From: Chlamydiota bacterium
Lineage (GTDB): Bacteria; Chlamydiota; Chlamydiia; Chlamydiales; Rhabdochlamydiaceae
DNA: 5,051 nucleotides
Direction of reading: 5' to 3'
Assembly (NCBI GenBank): GCA_027348355.1
Contig: DAIEPN010000150.1
Location: forward strand, 1 to 5,051
Shown here: piece after piece, positions 1 to 5,051 of the stretch
How the letters are laid out: every line of letters begins with the position of its first letter
Numbering within the stretch: position 1 is the first letter of the stretch
Translations under genes and position numbers: made by a program
The notes under the pieces: generated by a model
What the model was told of the DNA's origin: nothing
Seen by the model: only the letters and a program-made list of their open reading frames with translations
The model's database searches: none

Positions 1-1217
1 TGATCAAATAGTGCAGTATGAAAATGTCCTTGTATATCATAGGAAGAAGAAAAATAACGCTCGGCTATATCCTGCAACGAACTTTTTTCCATGCCCTCTA
101 TTTGAATACCAGAAGAGCTCGCGTTGATAAACGTAGTTTCTTGGTGTGTACTCGCAAACTCCTCAAACCATTTAGCTGCCATAAGCCAATCTGGTTTGGT
201 AAAGCAATCTTCCCCATTGATATTTTTACAAGGGATTCCTTCTGGGATCACTTCTCCTCCTGCCACACCCACAGCATACAATTCATTGTCTGAAAAAGAG
301 AGATCCATTCCAACTACAATAATTGGGTTACAACCAAGATAAGTTGCTAGAGCTGTAGCAAAATTCCCAACTACCCATCCACTATCGAACGTAGTATCAG
401 CTTTTTTCAAAGCCTGTAATAACCATTCTTCAAGAAGATATCCCTCGCTTGCTGGAGCAATCACCCGTTTTCCATGTACAAGCTTGCTAAGTTCATAAGA
501 AACTCTACCTTGATAGAAAAAAGGTGTTTCAAAAGCAGTCTGCTGCAGATAGCGCCTGTAAGGAGGATCTGGATCAAAGCTGACACTACAATCAGGTTGC
601 AGAGAGAAGCCGCTCAACACCGAAAGAGCGGAGCCACCTCCAAAAACAAGAGCTTTCTGCCTATATTCTTTTAAAAGAGGGATCTCTTTCACCAAGGAAG
701 GTCCTGCCCCACAAACGATCGCGGGAATATTTTTACAACTTTGATACAAAGAGCTGAGAGGTAAAGATTTTTCAAGAAAAGAACCATTTTCAAAAATATT
801 CTGTGCAATTACTTTTCCAAGGTCTGCATATTCAGAAGCTACTAAGTGAACAGCCGATTGAATATGAGCTAGTCTTGAAAAGACTAGCCTTTGTCTTTGA
901 TCTCTTTCCAAATCATCTTTCTTCTCGCATAGAAAGTAAAATTTTAAAAAAACAAACTTCCAAGCAAGAGATGTGTAGATCTGCTCTTCACTTTCTTTAG
1001 TTAATGAATAGCACATCACCTGAGGAATTTGAGAAAGAAAAAGAAAATTATCTTGAAAAGCTGTACCCGCTTCAGCCAAAAAGATCAGGGATCTTTCCTT
1101 TTTTTCTTCAAGCCAAGAAATAAGCCTCAGGTAAATATCTAAAAAATCGCTTTCAAAGACGCATATAACATCGTGAGCTAGCACTTGAGGATCTAAAGAA
1201 AGAGTAGAATTTTTCAT
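1..1217 (-). CDS. DUF115 / MptE-like (Maf-type) protein, 3' end beyond window
   Basis: An uninterrupted minus-strand frame runs from an ATG at 1217 to the left edge: 405 codons with no stop, so the C-terminus is missing. Residues 1-160 are mostly helical-looking and match nothing I recognise. The DUF115 (MptE-like, PF01973) core begins about residue 164, with a nucleotide-binding-type loop GAGPSL (170-175), a GGG turn (193-195), PDCSVSFDPD (208-217), and VVGMDLSFSD (301-310) after a Gly-Asn-Phe-Ala helix. All are hallmarks of the family. Relatives include flagellin-modifying motility accessory factors (Maf) and archaeal 6-hydroxymethylpterin pyrophosphokinase MptE. The substrate here cannot be told, and no motility genes are nearby. 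The start is supported by a Shine-Dalgarno-like AGGCGG 7 nt upstream (1230-1225) and an ATGA overlap with the preceding gene's stop, which suggests translational coupling. Family assignment is fairly sure; function is open. Confidence 0.85.
   Translation of the reverse strand, partial: MKNSTLSLDPQVLAHDVICVFESDFLDIYLRLISWLEEKKERSLIFLAEAGTAFQDNFLFLSQIPQVMCYSLTKESEEQIYTSLAWKFVFLKFYFLCEKKDDLERDQRQRLVFSRLAHIQSAVHLVASEYADLGKVIAQNIFENGSFLEKSLPLSSLYQSCKNIPAIVCGAGPSLVKEIPLLKEYRQKALVFGGGSALSVLSGFSLQPDCSVSFDPDPPYRRYLQQTAFETPFFYQGRVSYELSKLVHGKRVIAPASEGYLLEEWLLQALKKADTTFDSGWVVGNFATALATYLGCNPIIVVGMDLSFSDNELYAVGVAGGEVIPEGIPCKNINGEDCFTKPDWLMAAKWFEEFASTHQETTFINASSSGIQIEGMEKSSLQDIAERYFSSSYDIQGHFHTALFD
868..888. 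repeat. Perfect 9-bp inverted repeat inside the DUF115 gene
   Basis: GCTAGTCTT (868-876) and AAGACTAGC (880-888) are exact reverse complements separated by GAA. In the mRNA they could form a tight hairpin. There is no T-run on either side, and the repeat lies inside uninterrupted coding sequence (residues about 110-116), so it is not a terminator. It may be chance. Confidence 0.5.
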
Positions 1218-1696
1218 ACTTGAACCGCCTGGATAAGCTCTTTATACAAAGGAGGATGTTTTAAATCCTTTTGCACAATTCCACTTTTGCCTAGAAACTG
1301 TAGAAGAAAAACTGAAGTGGTCGCCACTGCAATAAAACAGGCCCCTACATAGTGATTATAGCCTAAAATTTGATCAAGAGCTCCTTTTAGTTTACCATCT
1401 TGTTTACATTCTATGAGCAGAAGAGGATAGAGCGGGTAATCTTTATGGATATTTTTCGCAAAACAAACAATATCAATTCGTCTATCCGGTATTTTTTTTT
1501 TTTGCATTTGTAAATGGGGAATATCTGAAAGATTCATTTCTACCCCGATCATCTCCTTTGGATATCCATAGGAAGTGATCATAGCTTGGATCAATTCCTG
1601 CCGAACACGTTCCTCAGGCGTTGCTTTCATCCAAGACTTGCGCATGTTGTCGAATACAAAAGAATCATTCGGCTTGGATAAGTCCATAATTTCCAT
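1214..1696 (-). CDS. Small PD-(D/E)XK nuclease-fold protein, type I restriction HsdR N-terminal-like
   Basis: About 160 residues, resembling the HSDR_N_2 family of small stand-alone proteins named after the N-terminal domain of type I restriction HsdR subunits. Numbered from the ATG at 1696, the N-terminal helix carries TPEERVRQELI. The RecB-like catalytic signature looks intact: D75 in RRIDI, E96 and K98 in LLLIECKQ, and Q109-x3-Y113 (QILGY). The length matches the stand-alone family; the helicase part of HsdR is absent. No HsdM, HsdS or other restriction gene is in the window, so a role in restriction is not implied; nucleic-acid cleavage is inferred only. The start is uncertain: ATGs at 1696 or 1687 both lie inside the end of hpf with weak ribosome binding sites. 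An ATG at 1738 would add 14 unconvincing residues. The stop overlaps the next gene's start. Residues 66-68 (KKK) are encoded by a 12-A run. Confidence 0.82.
   Translation of the reverse strand: MEIMDLSKPNDSFVFDNMRKSWMKATPEERVRQELIQAMITSYGYPKEMIGVEMNLSDIPHLQMQKKKIPDRRIDIVCFAKNIHKDYPLYPLLLIECKQDGKLKGALDQILGYNHYVGACFIAVATTSVFLLQFLGKSGIVQKDLKHPPLYKELIQAVQV
1225..1230 (-). promoter_or_regulatory. Ribosome binding site for the DUF115 gene
   Basis: AGGCGG on the minus strand lies 7 nt upstream of the ATG at 1217, within the last codons of the nuclease-fold gene. Together with the ATGA stop/start overlap it indicates that translation of the DUF115 gene is coupled to, or re-initiated from, the upstream gene. 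Confidence 0.55.
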
Positions 1697-2297
1697 CTTT
1701 TCTACGATAGAGGATCTGAAGCTTACGAGAAGCTTCATCGCGGTAAATTAAAAACTGATCTCCAGATAGTTCAATCTTCATTACAGCTTCTTCTTTTGTG
1801 AGATCTTTTAATGGACGCGTAGATGTTCCAATCACTTTCGGTGGCCATGACATGGCCTGCTCGCTTGCTTTACTTGAAGCTACAATATCACCGTTAAATT
1901 CTTCTAACTCATCGTAGGGCCTTTGAAGAACATTCACTTGCATGTCTACAACAGATCTAGATTGAGCATGGTGGTCTTGTATTTTGTCTTTCCAACGTCT
2001 GATTTGCTTACGGAGTTTTTCTGTAGCCCTATCAATTGAAGTATACATATCGTTACTACTTGCATGCACTTTGATTTTCATATGGTTAAAGTGAATGAAA
2101 ATAGTCACTGTATGTTCCAGCTTTTGGATATCCATGGTCACTTGGATATCGATTATATGTGGATGAAAACGTTCAATTTTCGAGATCTTCTCTAAGGCAT
2201 AATCTTTCATAGGTTCAGTAACTTGGACATTCCTGCCAATAATATCTATTCTATATCCTAATGCTTCTGCTTCGGCGATTTTCTTTTTATCAAACAT
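1665..2297 (-). CDS. hpf: Long-form ribosome hibernation promoting factor (HPF/RaiA family)
   Basis: A 210-residue protein with the two-domain layout of long HPF. Residues about 15-113 form the RaiA/S30AE fold (GYRIDIIGRNVQVTEPMKDYA, then the basic helix ATEKLRKQIRRWKDKI), which binds the 30S mRNA/tRNA channel. A charged, variable linker follows, then a C-terminal dimerisation domain, about 153-210, ending in the family signature YRRKDGNYGLIQ. Long HPF pairs ribosomes into inactive 100S dimers in stationary or dormant states; that would suit the non-replicating stage of a chlamydia-like life cycle (inference). The N-terminus is roughly 14 residues longer than minimal HPFs. I chose ATG 2297 because AAGGGG sits 6 nt upstream (2309-2304); an in-frame TTG at 2315 would place that site inside the gene. 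It is the first gene of the minus-strand operon, and its 3' end overlaps the nuclease gene by about 23-32 nt. Confidence 0.95.
   Translation of the reverse strand: MFDKKKIAEAEALGYRIDIIGRNVQVTEPMKDYALEKISKIERFHPHIIDIQVTMDIQKLEHTVTIFIHFNHMKIKVHASSNDMYTSIDRATEKLRKQIRRWKDKIQDHHAQSRSVVDMQVNVLQRPYDELEEFNGDIVASSKASEQAMSWPPKVIGTSTRPLKDLTKEEAVMKIELSGDQFLIYRDEASRKLQILYRRKDGNYGLIQAE
1717..1737. repeat. 8-bp inverted repeat in the hpf 3' end, upstream of the nuclease gene start
   Basis: TGAAGCTT (1717-1724) and AAGCTTCA (1730-1737) are exact reverse complements with a 5-nt loop. On the minus strand the hairpin ends 20 nt before ATG 1696, close enough to affect ribosome access to the nuclease gene in the shared mRNA, though it may be chance. 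Confidence 0.45.
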
Positions 2298-2373
2298 ATC
2301 ATGCCCCTTGCTCAAATTATTCGTGTATCCTATGTTATAAGCTTAACTATAAATTAAAATCACAAAAAAAATT
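2298..2373. promoter_or_regulatory. Divergent intergenic spacer with candidate promoters for hpf and the GH3 gene
   Basis: This 76-bp AT-rich gap is the only real intergenic stretch, and both flanking genes point away from it. On the plus strand TATAAA (2348-2353) is a good -10 match and would give the GH3 gene a leader of only about 14 nt. TTGCTC (2308-2313) with TATGTT (2331-2336) at 17-bp spacing is a weaker alternative. On the minus strand TATAGT (2351-2346) is a 5/6 match to -10 and TATAAC (2339-2334) another. No convincing -35 accompanies them; TTGTGA (2365-2360) is 20 bp from TATAAC. The plus and minus -10 candidates overlap. Assigned from sequence match alone. Confidence 0.35.
2304..2309 (-). 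promoter_or_regulatory. Ribosome binding site deciding the hpf start
   Basis: AAGGGG on the minus strand lies 6 nt before the ATG at 2297. It supports that ATG over the upstream in-frame TTG at 2315, which would leave this purine tract inside the coding sequence. Confidence 0.7.
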
Positions 2374-4050
2374 ATGGGCGCCCCCCACTCGCTTCTTCCT
2401 AATCAACCTATACATTCTTCTCTCCTATCTGCAGAAGAGATCCTATCACAAATGACTCTTCGAGAGAAAATAGGGCAACTTTTTATCACCTTTTTTTGGG
2501 GCGATACTCTTTCTGAAGAGACAAAACATTTTTTTCAAAGAACAAAACTTGGTAATATAATCTACTTCTCTTGGGCAAATGGACTGGAAACTCCAAAGCA
2601 AATCGCAAAACTTTCAAATGAAGTGCATGATACAATTATAAAAGCAACCAAGATCCCCCCCCTTATATCAGCCGATCAAGAAGGAGGTGTTGTTCAGAGA
2701 CTTCAAAATGGATTTACCAGATTTCCTGGGAATATGGCCCTTGGCGCTACAAACAATCCCCGTCTTGCCTATGAAACAGGAAAATCCATCGCCTATGAAC
2801 TTACCTCTGTTGGGATTAATTTTAACTTAGCTCCTATTGTTGATGTTCAAACAGTAAATTTACTTCCATGGTATATGGGAGTCCGAACTTTTGGAACAGA
2901 TGCATCACAAGTTATCCAATTTGCACAGGCGCAAATACATGGGTTTGAAGAACTGGGTCTCCTTTATGTATTAAAACATGCACCAGGTCTTGGAAGCGTT
3001 AGTGTAAATCCGCATCTTGCCTTACCGACATGCAATAAAACCCTGTCCGAGTTAGAGAAGTATGAATTTATGCCTTTCAAACATCTTTTGAAAGCTCCTG
3101 CTATAATGACATCTCATGCCGTTTTCTCGGCGCTCGATCCTGAAAATCCAGCAAGTCTTTCGTATAAAGTAACAACCGAACTCATCCGAAACACTTGGGG
3201 ATTTAAAGGAATTATCATAACAGATTCTTTAAGTATGAACGCAGTGCTAGAAGACATCTCTGATTTTACTAAGGCTTCGAAATCAGTGCAAAAGGCAACG
3301 ATACAAGCCATTAAAGCCGGCGCTGACTGCTTGATCTTAGGCCGTTTAGAATGGACACCTTTTTCTCCTACACATGCTCAAGATCTACAAGTAATTGAAA
3401 AAGCCATTGAGGGACTTCTAGAAAGCGTACAAAATGGGGATATCCCCGAGGAAAGGATCAACGATTCTGTTTTGCGTATAATAGAAATGAAAAAAAACCT
3501 CTTCCAAAAACAATTTGCAACTTCTGCAGATTTTATAACTCCAAACGAAAGGCTAGCTACAGAAATAGCAGATCAATCCTTAACTCTTCTTTCTCCAGAA
3601 GAACTCTTTGTTCATTCTAATCCTAAGTTGTCCTTTTCCAAAATTTGCATCATAGCCCCCGAAGGAGTGAAAGAAAATTTACAAGAGGCTCTCAAGGAAA
3701 AAGAAATTTCAACAGATATCTTTTTCTTCGATCCAAATTATTTAGAAAAAAACGATTTCTTTTCTTTGCAGGAAGAAATCATGAAAAAAATTACTCAAAG
3801 CGATATTAGCCTGTTTTTTTCTTCTCAGGAAACTTCATTGCTGAGAAATCTGGCCCAGAAATTTCCAAGAGAAAAACTCATCTTTATAGGGCTTCTCAAT
3901 CCACATACCATGATAGAAAGTAAGGTCTATAAAACACACAATACCATGCTAACTTACAGCACATCAAGTCATTGCTTTAAAGCCATTTTTTCTGCTTTAA
4001 AAAAGAGAAAAATCCCAGTTGGGAAACTCCCATTTCCTACTCCAGAATAG
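2374..4050 (+). CDS. nagZ: Two-domain GH3 beta-N-acetylhexosaminidase-like protein (NagZ family), altered catalytic dyad
   Basis: A 558-residue glycoside hydrolase family 3 protein. The TIM-barrel domain, about residues 20-380, carries MTLREKIGQLF (27-37), the DQEGG-x2-QRL loop (101-110; D101, R109), GVRTFG with R171, K201-H202, and TDSLSM with the expected nucleophile D284. A C-terminal alpha/beta domain starts about 392 (LATEIADQSLTLL) and ends with GKLPF, as in two-domain enzymes such as Bacillus subtilis NagZ rather than the roughly 340-residue single-domain form. NagZ removes GlcNAc from muropeptides during wall turnover and recycling. Oddly, the usual KHFPGHG-x4-DSH motif reads KHAPGLGSVSVNPH (201-214): the dyad Asp is Asn212, while His214 remains. 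No signal peptide is evident, so the product looks cytoplasmic. The start at 2374 has no Shine-Dalgarno; an in-frame stop lies shortly upstream. ATG 2452 is possible but would cut the first helix. Family is sure; NagZ activity is not. Confidence 0.88.
   Translation: MGAPHSLLPNQPIHSSLLSAEEILSQMTLREKIGQLFITFFWGDTLSEETKHFFQRTKLGNIIYFSWANGLETPKQIAKLSNEVHDTIIKATKIPPLISADQEGGVVQRLQNGFTRFPGNMALGATNNPRLAYETGKSIAYELTSVGINFNLAPIVDVQTVNLLPWYMGVRTFGTDASQVIQFAQAQIHGFEELGLLYVLKHAPGLGSVSVNPHLALPTCNKTLSELEKYEFMPFKHLLKAPAIMTSHAVFSALDPENPASLSYKVTTELIRNTWGFKGIIITDSLSMNAVLEDISDFTKASKSVQKATIQAIKAGADCLILGRLEWTPFSPTHAQDLQVIEKAIEGLLESVQNGDIPEERINDSVLRIIEMKKNLFQKQFATSADFITPNERLATEIADQSLTLLSPEELFVHSNPKLSFSKICIIAPEGVKENLQEALKEKEISTDIFFFDPNYLEKNDFFSLQEEIMKKITQSDISLFFSSQETSLLRNLAQKFPREKLIFIGLLNPHTMIESKVYKTHNTMLTYSTSSHCFKAIFSALKKRKIPVGKLPFPTPE
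3999..4024 (-). terminator. Possible weak terminator for rlmN
   Basis: On the minus strand, 12 nt past the rlmN stop, TCCC-AACT-GGGA (4024-4013) is followed by TTTTTCTCTTTTTT. The stem is only 4 bp, so termination would be weak, but the long T-rich tail is typical of intrinsic terminators. It lies within the GH3 coding end. Confidence 0.3.
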
Positions 4051-5051
4051 GAAGAGACTGTCTCTTTTGACGAAGTAGAAATTTTCTTTGCTCTATATTT
4101 CCTAACTGGCCACACGCAGCCATAATCCCATTTCCTTTATTTGCCCTGAGCAGAGTTTGATATCCTTTTTTTTGCAGTCTTTTCGAAAAAGCCTGTTGAT
4201 CTGCGAAAGAAGGAGCTGAAAATCGTTCTTTTTTTTGCGAATTGTACGGGATTAAATTCACTTTAACAGAAAGTCCTTTTAGATAGCTTGCAAGCTCATC
4301 TGCACATTCTAAAGAGTCGTTAATACCTTGCAAAAGAACATATTCAACTAAAATCTCTCTTCTAGGATCTTGACAATATGCCTCTAAAACTTCTTTTAAC
4401 GCTTTCATATTCCATGTTTTATTCACAGGCATGATCCGATTTCGAATTTCATCATTCGGAGCATTGACCGACACAGCTAAGTTTACAGCAGAAGGCATCT
4501 CTTTCATAAAACGATAGATCCCTTCCACATCACCACTTGTAGAAACTGTGATGCGACTGGGACCAAATCCAAAACCATGTGGATCCAAAAGAATGTTGAT
4601 CGCTTGTTTTACTTCTTCCCAATTATCAAATGGCTCGCCCATTCCCATAAAGACAATATTACGGATAGGTGCATTACACTGGAACTTGGCAAAGAACACC
4701 TGCTGTACAATTTCTTTTGCGGAAAAATTACGAAGAAGACCTAGTTTTCCCGTTTCGCAAAATGCACATCCCATCTTGCATCCAACTTGAGAAGAAATAC
4801 AAAGCGTCATCCCCGACTTCATAGGAATGATAACCGATTCACTCTCAAGTCCTCCATCATGACGCAAAAGAAATTTAGTAGTATCACATTCTTCTTTTTT
4901 GAGAGAAAGGAAAGGAAGAGAAATATCTGTTTCTTCAATGATTTGTAAGGCTAAGGAAATCGCTTCTTTTTCCACTTTCTTTAGAAATTTTCCATGCCGA
5001 AAGAATTCTGCGTACAGAATTGCAGCATGTCTTTTTCCTTTCCCAAACCTT
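4037..5051 (-). CDS. rlmN: 23S rRNA/tRNA (adenine-C2)-methyltransferase RlmN, 5' end beyond window
   Basis: A radical-SAM enzyme that methylates A2503 of 23S rRNA and A37 of some tRNAs, using S-adenosylmethionine and a methyl-cysteine intermediate. The frame is open from the right edge: 337 residues visible, starting at an RFGKGKRHAAILYAEFF segment, which is the N-terminal accessory region, so only a short N-terminal piece is missing. With the first complete visible codon as residue 1, the [4Fe-4S] motif is C91-x3-C95-x2-C98 (CKMGCAFC), preceded by C84 in TLCISSQ, the conserved second catalytic cysteine. GMGEP is at 136-140, and the methyl-carrying C313 lies in MAACGQL. All key residues are present, so it should be active. 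A GTG at 4975 is not the start, because homology continues upstream of it. The stop codon lies inside the last codons of the convergent GH3 gene. Confidence 0.95.
   Translation of the reverse strand, partial: RFGKGKRHAAILYAEFFRHGKFLKKVEKEAISLALQIIEETDISLPFLSLKKEECDTTKFLLRHDGGLESESVIIPMKSGMTLCISSQVGCKMGCAFCETGKLGLLRNFSAKEIVQQVFFAKFQCNAPIRNIVFMGMGEPFDNWEEVKQAINILLDPHGFGFGPSRITVSTSGDVEGIYRFMKEMPSAVNLAVSVNAPNDEIRNRIMPVNKTWNMKALKEVLEAYCQDPRREILVEYVLLQGINDSLECADELASYLKGLSVKVNLIPYNSQKKERFSAPSFADQQAFSKRLQKKGYQTLLRANKGNGIMAACGQLGNIEQRKFLLRQKRQSLPILE
4051..4068 (+). terminator. Weak hairpin plus T-run just after the GH3 stop
   Basis: Directly after the TAG, AAGAGAC (4052-4058) and GTCTCTT (4060-4066) form an inverted repeat ending in four T residues. 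The usable stem is short, about 5 bp with a small loop, and the T-run is partly in the stem. It may be a weak intrinsic terminator for the GH3 transcript; it lies in rlmN coding sequence. Confidence 0.3.

Noticed and set aside
18..1000. Several short plus-strand ORFs (65-91 codons) in the left 1 kb
   Set aside because: They lie opposite one continuous 405-codon minus-strand frame with clear DUF115 motifs, lack ribosome binding sites and encode no recognisable protein.
1214..1738. A restriction-modification or defence island
   Set aside because: Only an isolated HsdR-N-like domain is present. There is no methylase, specificity subunit, helicase or mobile-element gene, and the neighbours are housekeeping genes.
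2298..2315. TTG start for hpf at 2315
   Set aside because: It would add only six unconserved residues and place the good AAGGGG binding site inside the gene; ATG 2297 fits better.
2361..2386. Minus-strand terminator from GGGCGCCC followed by a T8 run
   Set aside because: The palindrome leaves only a 2-nt loop and a 3-bp stem, and no minus-strand gene ends there; it covers the GH3 start codon.
2374..2455. Hidden signal peptide in an alternative frame at the GH3 start (hydrophobic RFFLINLYILLSYLQ), reachable by a one-base change in the C6 run
   Set aside because: That frame ends at TGA 2453-2455, overlapping ATG 2452, so it would not fuse to the enzyme. The annotated frame already gives a sensible first helix. 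The hydrophobicity is probably chance.
3114..3311. 65-codon minus-strand ORF
   Set aside because: It is antisense to the conserved GH3 nucleophile region and has no support of its own.
4548..4790. 80-codon plus-strand ORF
   Set aside because: It is antisense to the radical-SAM core of rlmN, including the cysteine motif, so it is a shadow frame.
4973..4975. GTG at 4975 as the rlmN start
   Set aside because: The frame stays open to the window edge, and the upstream residues (FGKGKRHA and onward) fit the N-terminal region of RlmN.

Overview
The window is AT-rich bacterial DNA, coding almost end to end, and probably comes from a chlamydia-like bacterium (order Chlamydiales, environmental rather than Chlamydia sensu stricto). 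The basis is resemblance recalled from family knowledge, chiefly the N-terminus of the RlmN protein (FGKGK-x-HA) and the extended N-terminus of the hibernation factor. No database search was possible, so this placement is moderate in confidence. No rRNA, tRNA, CRISPR array or insertion sequence is visible.

Layout. Positions 1-2297 hold a tight minus-strand operon read right to left: a long-form ribosome hibernation factor (hpf, start at 2297), a small stand-alone PD-(D/E)XK nuclease-fold protein of the HsdR N-terminal type (overlapping the end of hpf), and a large DUF115/MptE-like protein. The last starts in an ATGA overlap and runs off the left edge. It is the longest open frame in the left 1.2 kb, and the plus-strand ORFs there are its shadows. 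A 76-bp AT-rich divergent spacer (2298-2373) separates this operon from a plus-strand two-domain glycoside hydrolase family 3 gene (nagZ-like, 2374-4050). That gene converges on rlmN, the 23S rRNA/tRNA adenine-C2 methyltransferase on the minus strand, whose 5' end lies beyond the right edge. The two genes overlap tail to tail by 14 bp.

Functionally, HPF and RlmN both act on the ribosome, in dormancy and decoding accuracy respectively. The GH3 enzyme points to peptidoglycan or muropeptide turnover. The DUF115 protein belongs to a family linked to glycosylation and nucleotide-binding chemistry. The nuclease-fold protein has no partner methylase or specificity subunit here, so it is not evidence of a restriction system.

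Most worth a second look: the GH3 protein keeps the overall NagZ motif but has Asn in place of the Asp of the catalytic Asp-His dyad and Leu in place of the His of PGHG. Long homopolymers (A12 in the nuclease gene, C8 in the GH3 gene) lie inside coding sequence and could vary in length. The co-transcribed trio hpf, nuclease, DUF115 is an unusual grouping. I found no convincing complete new defence or mobile system.
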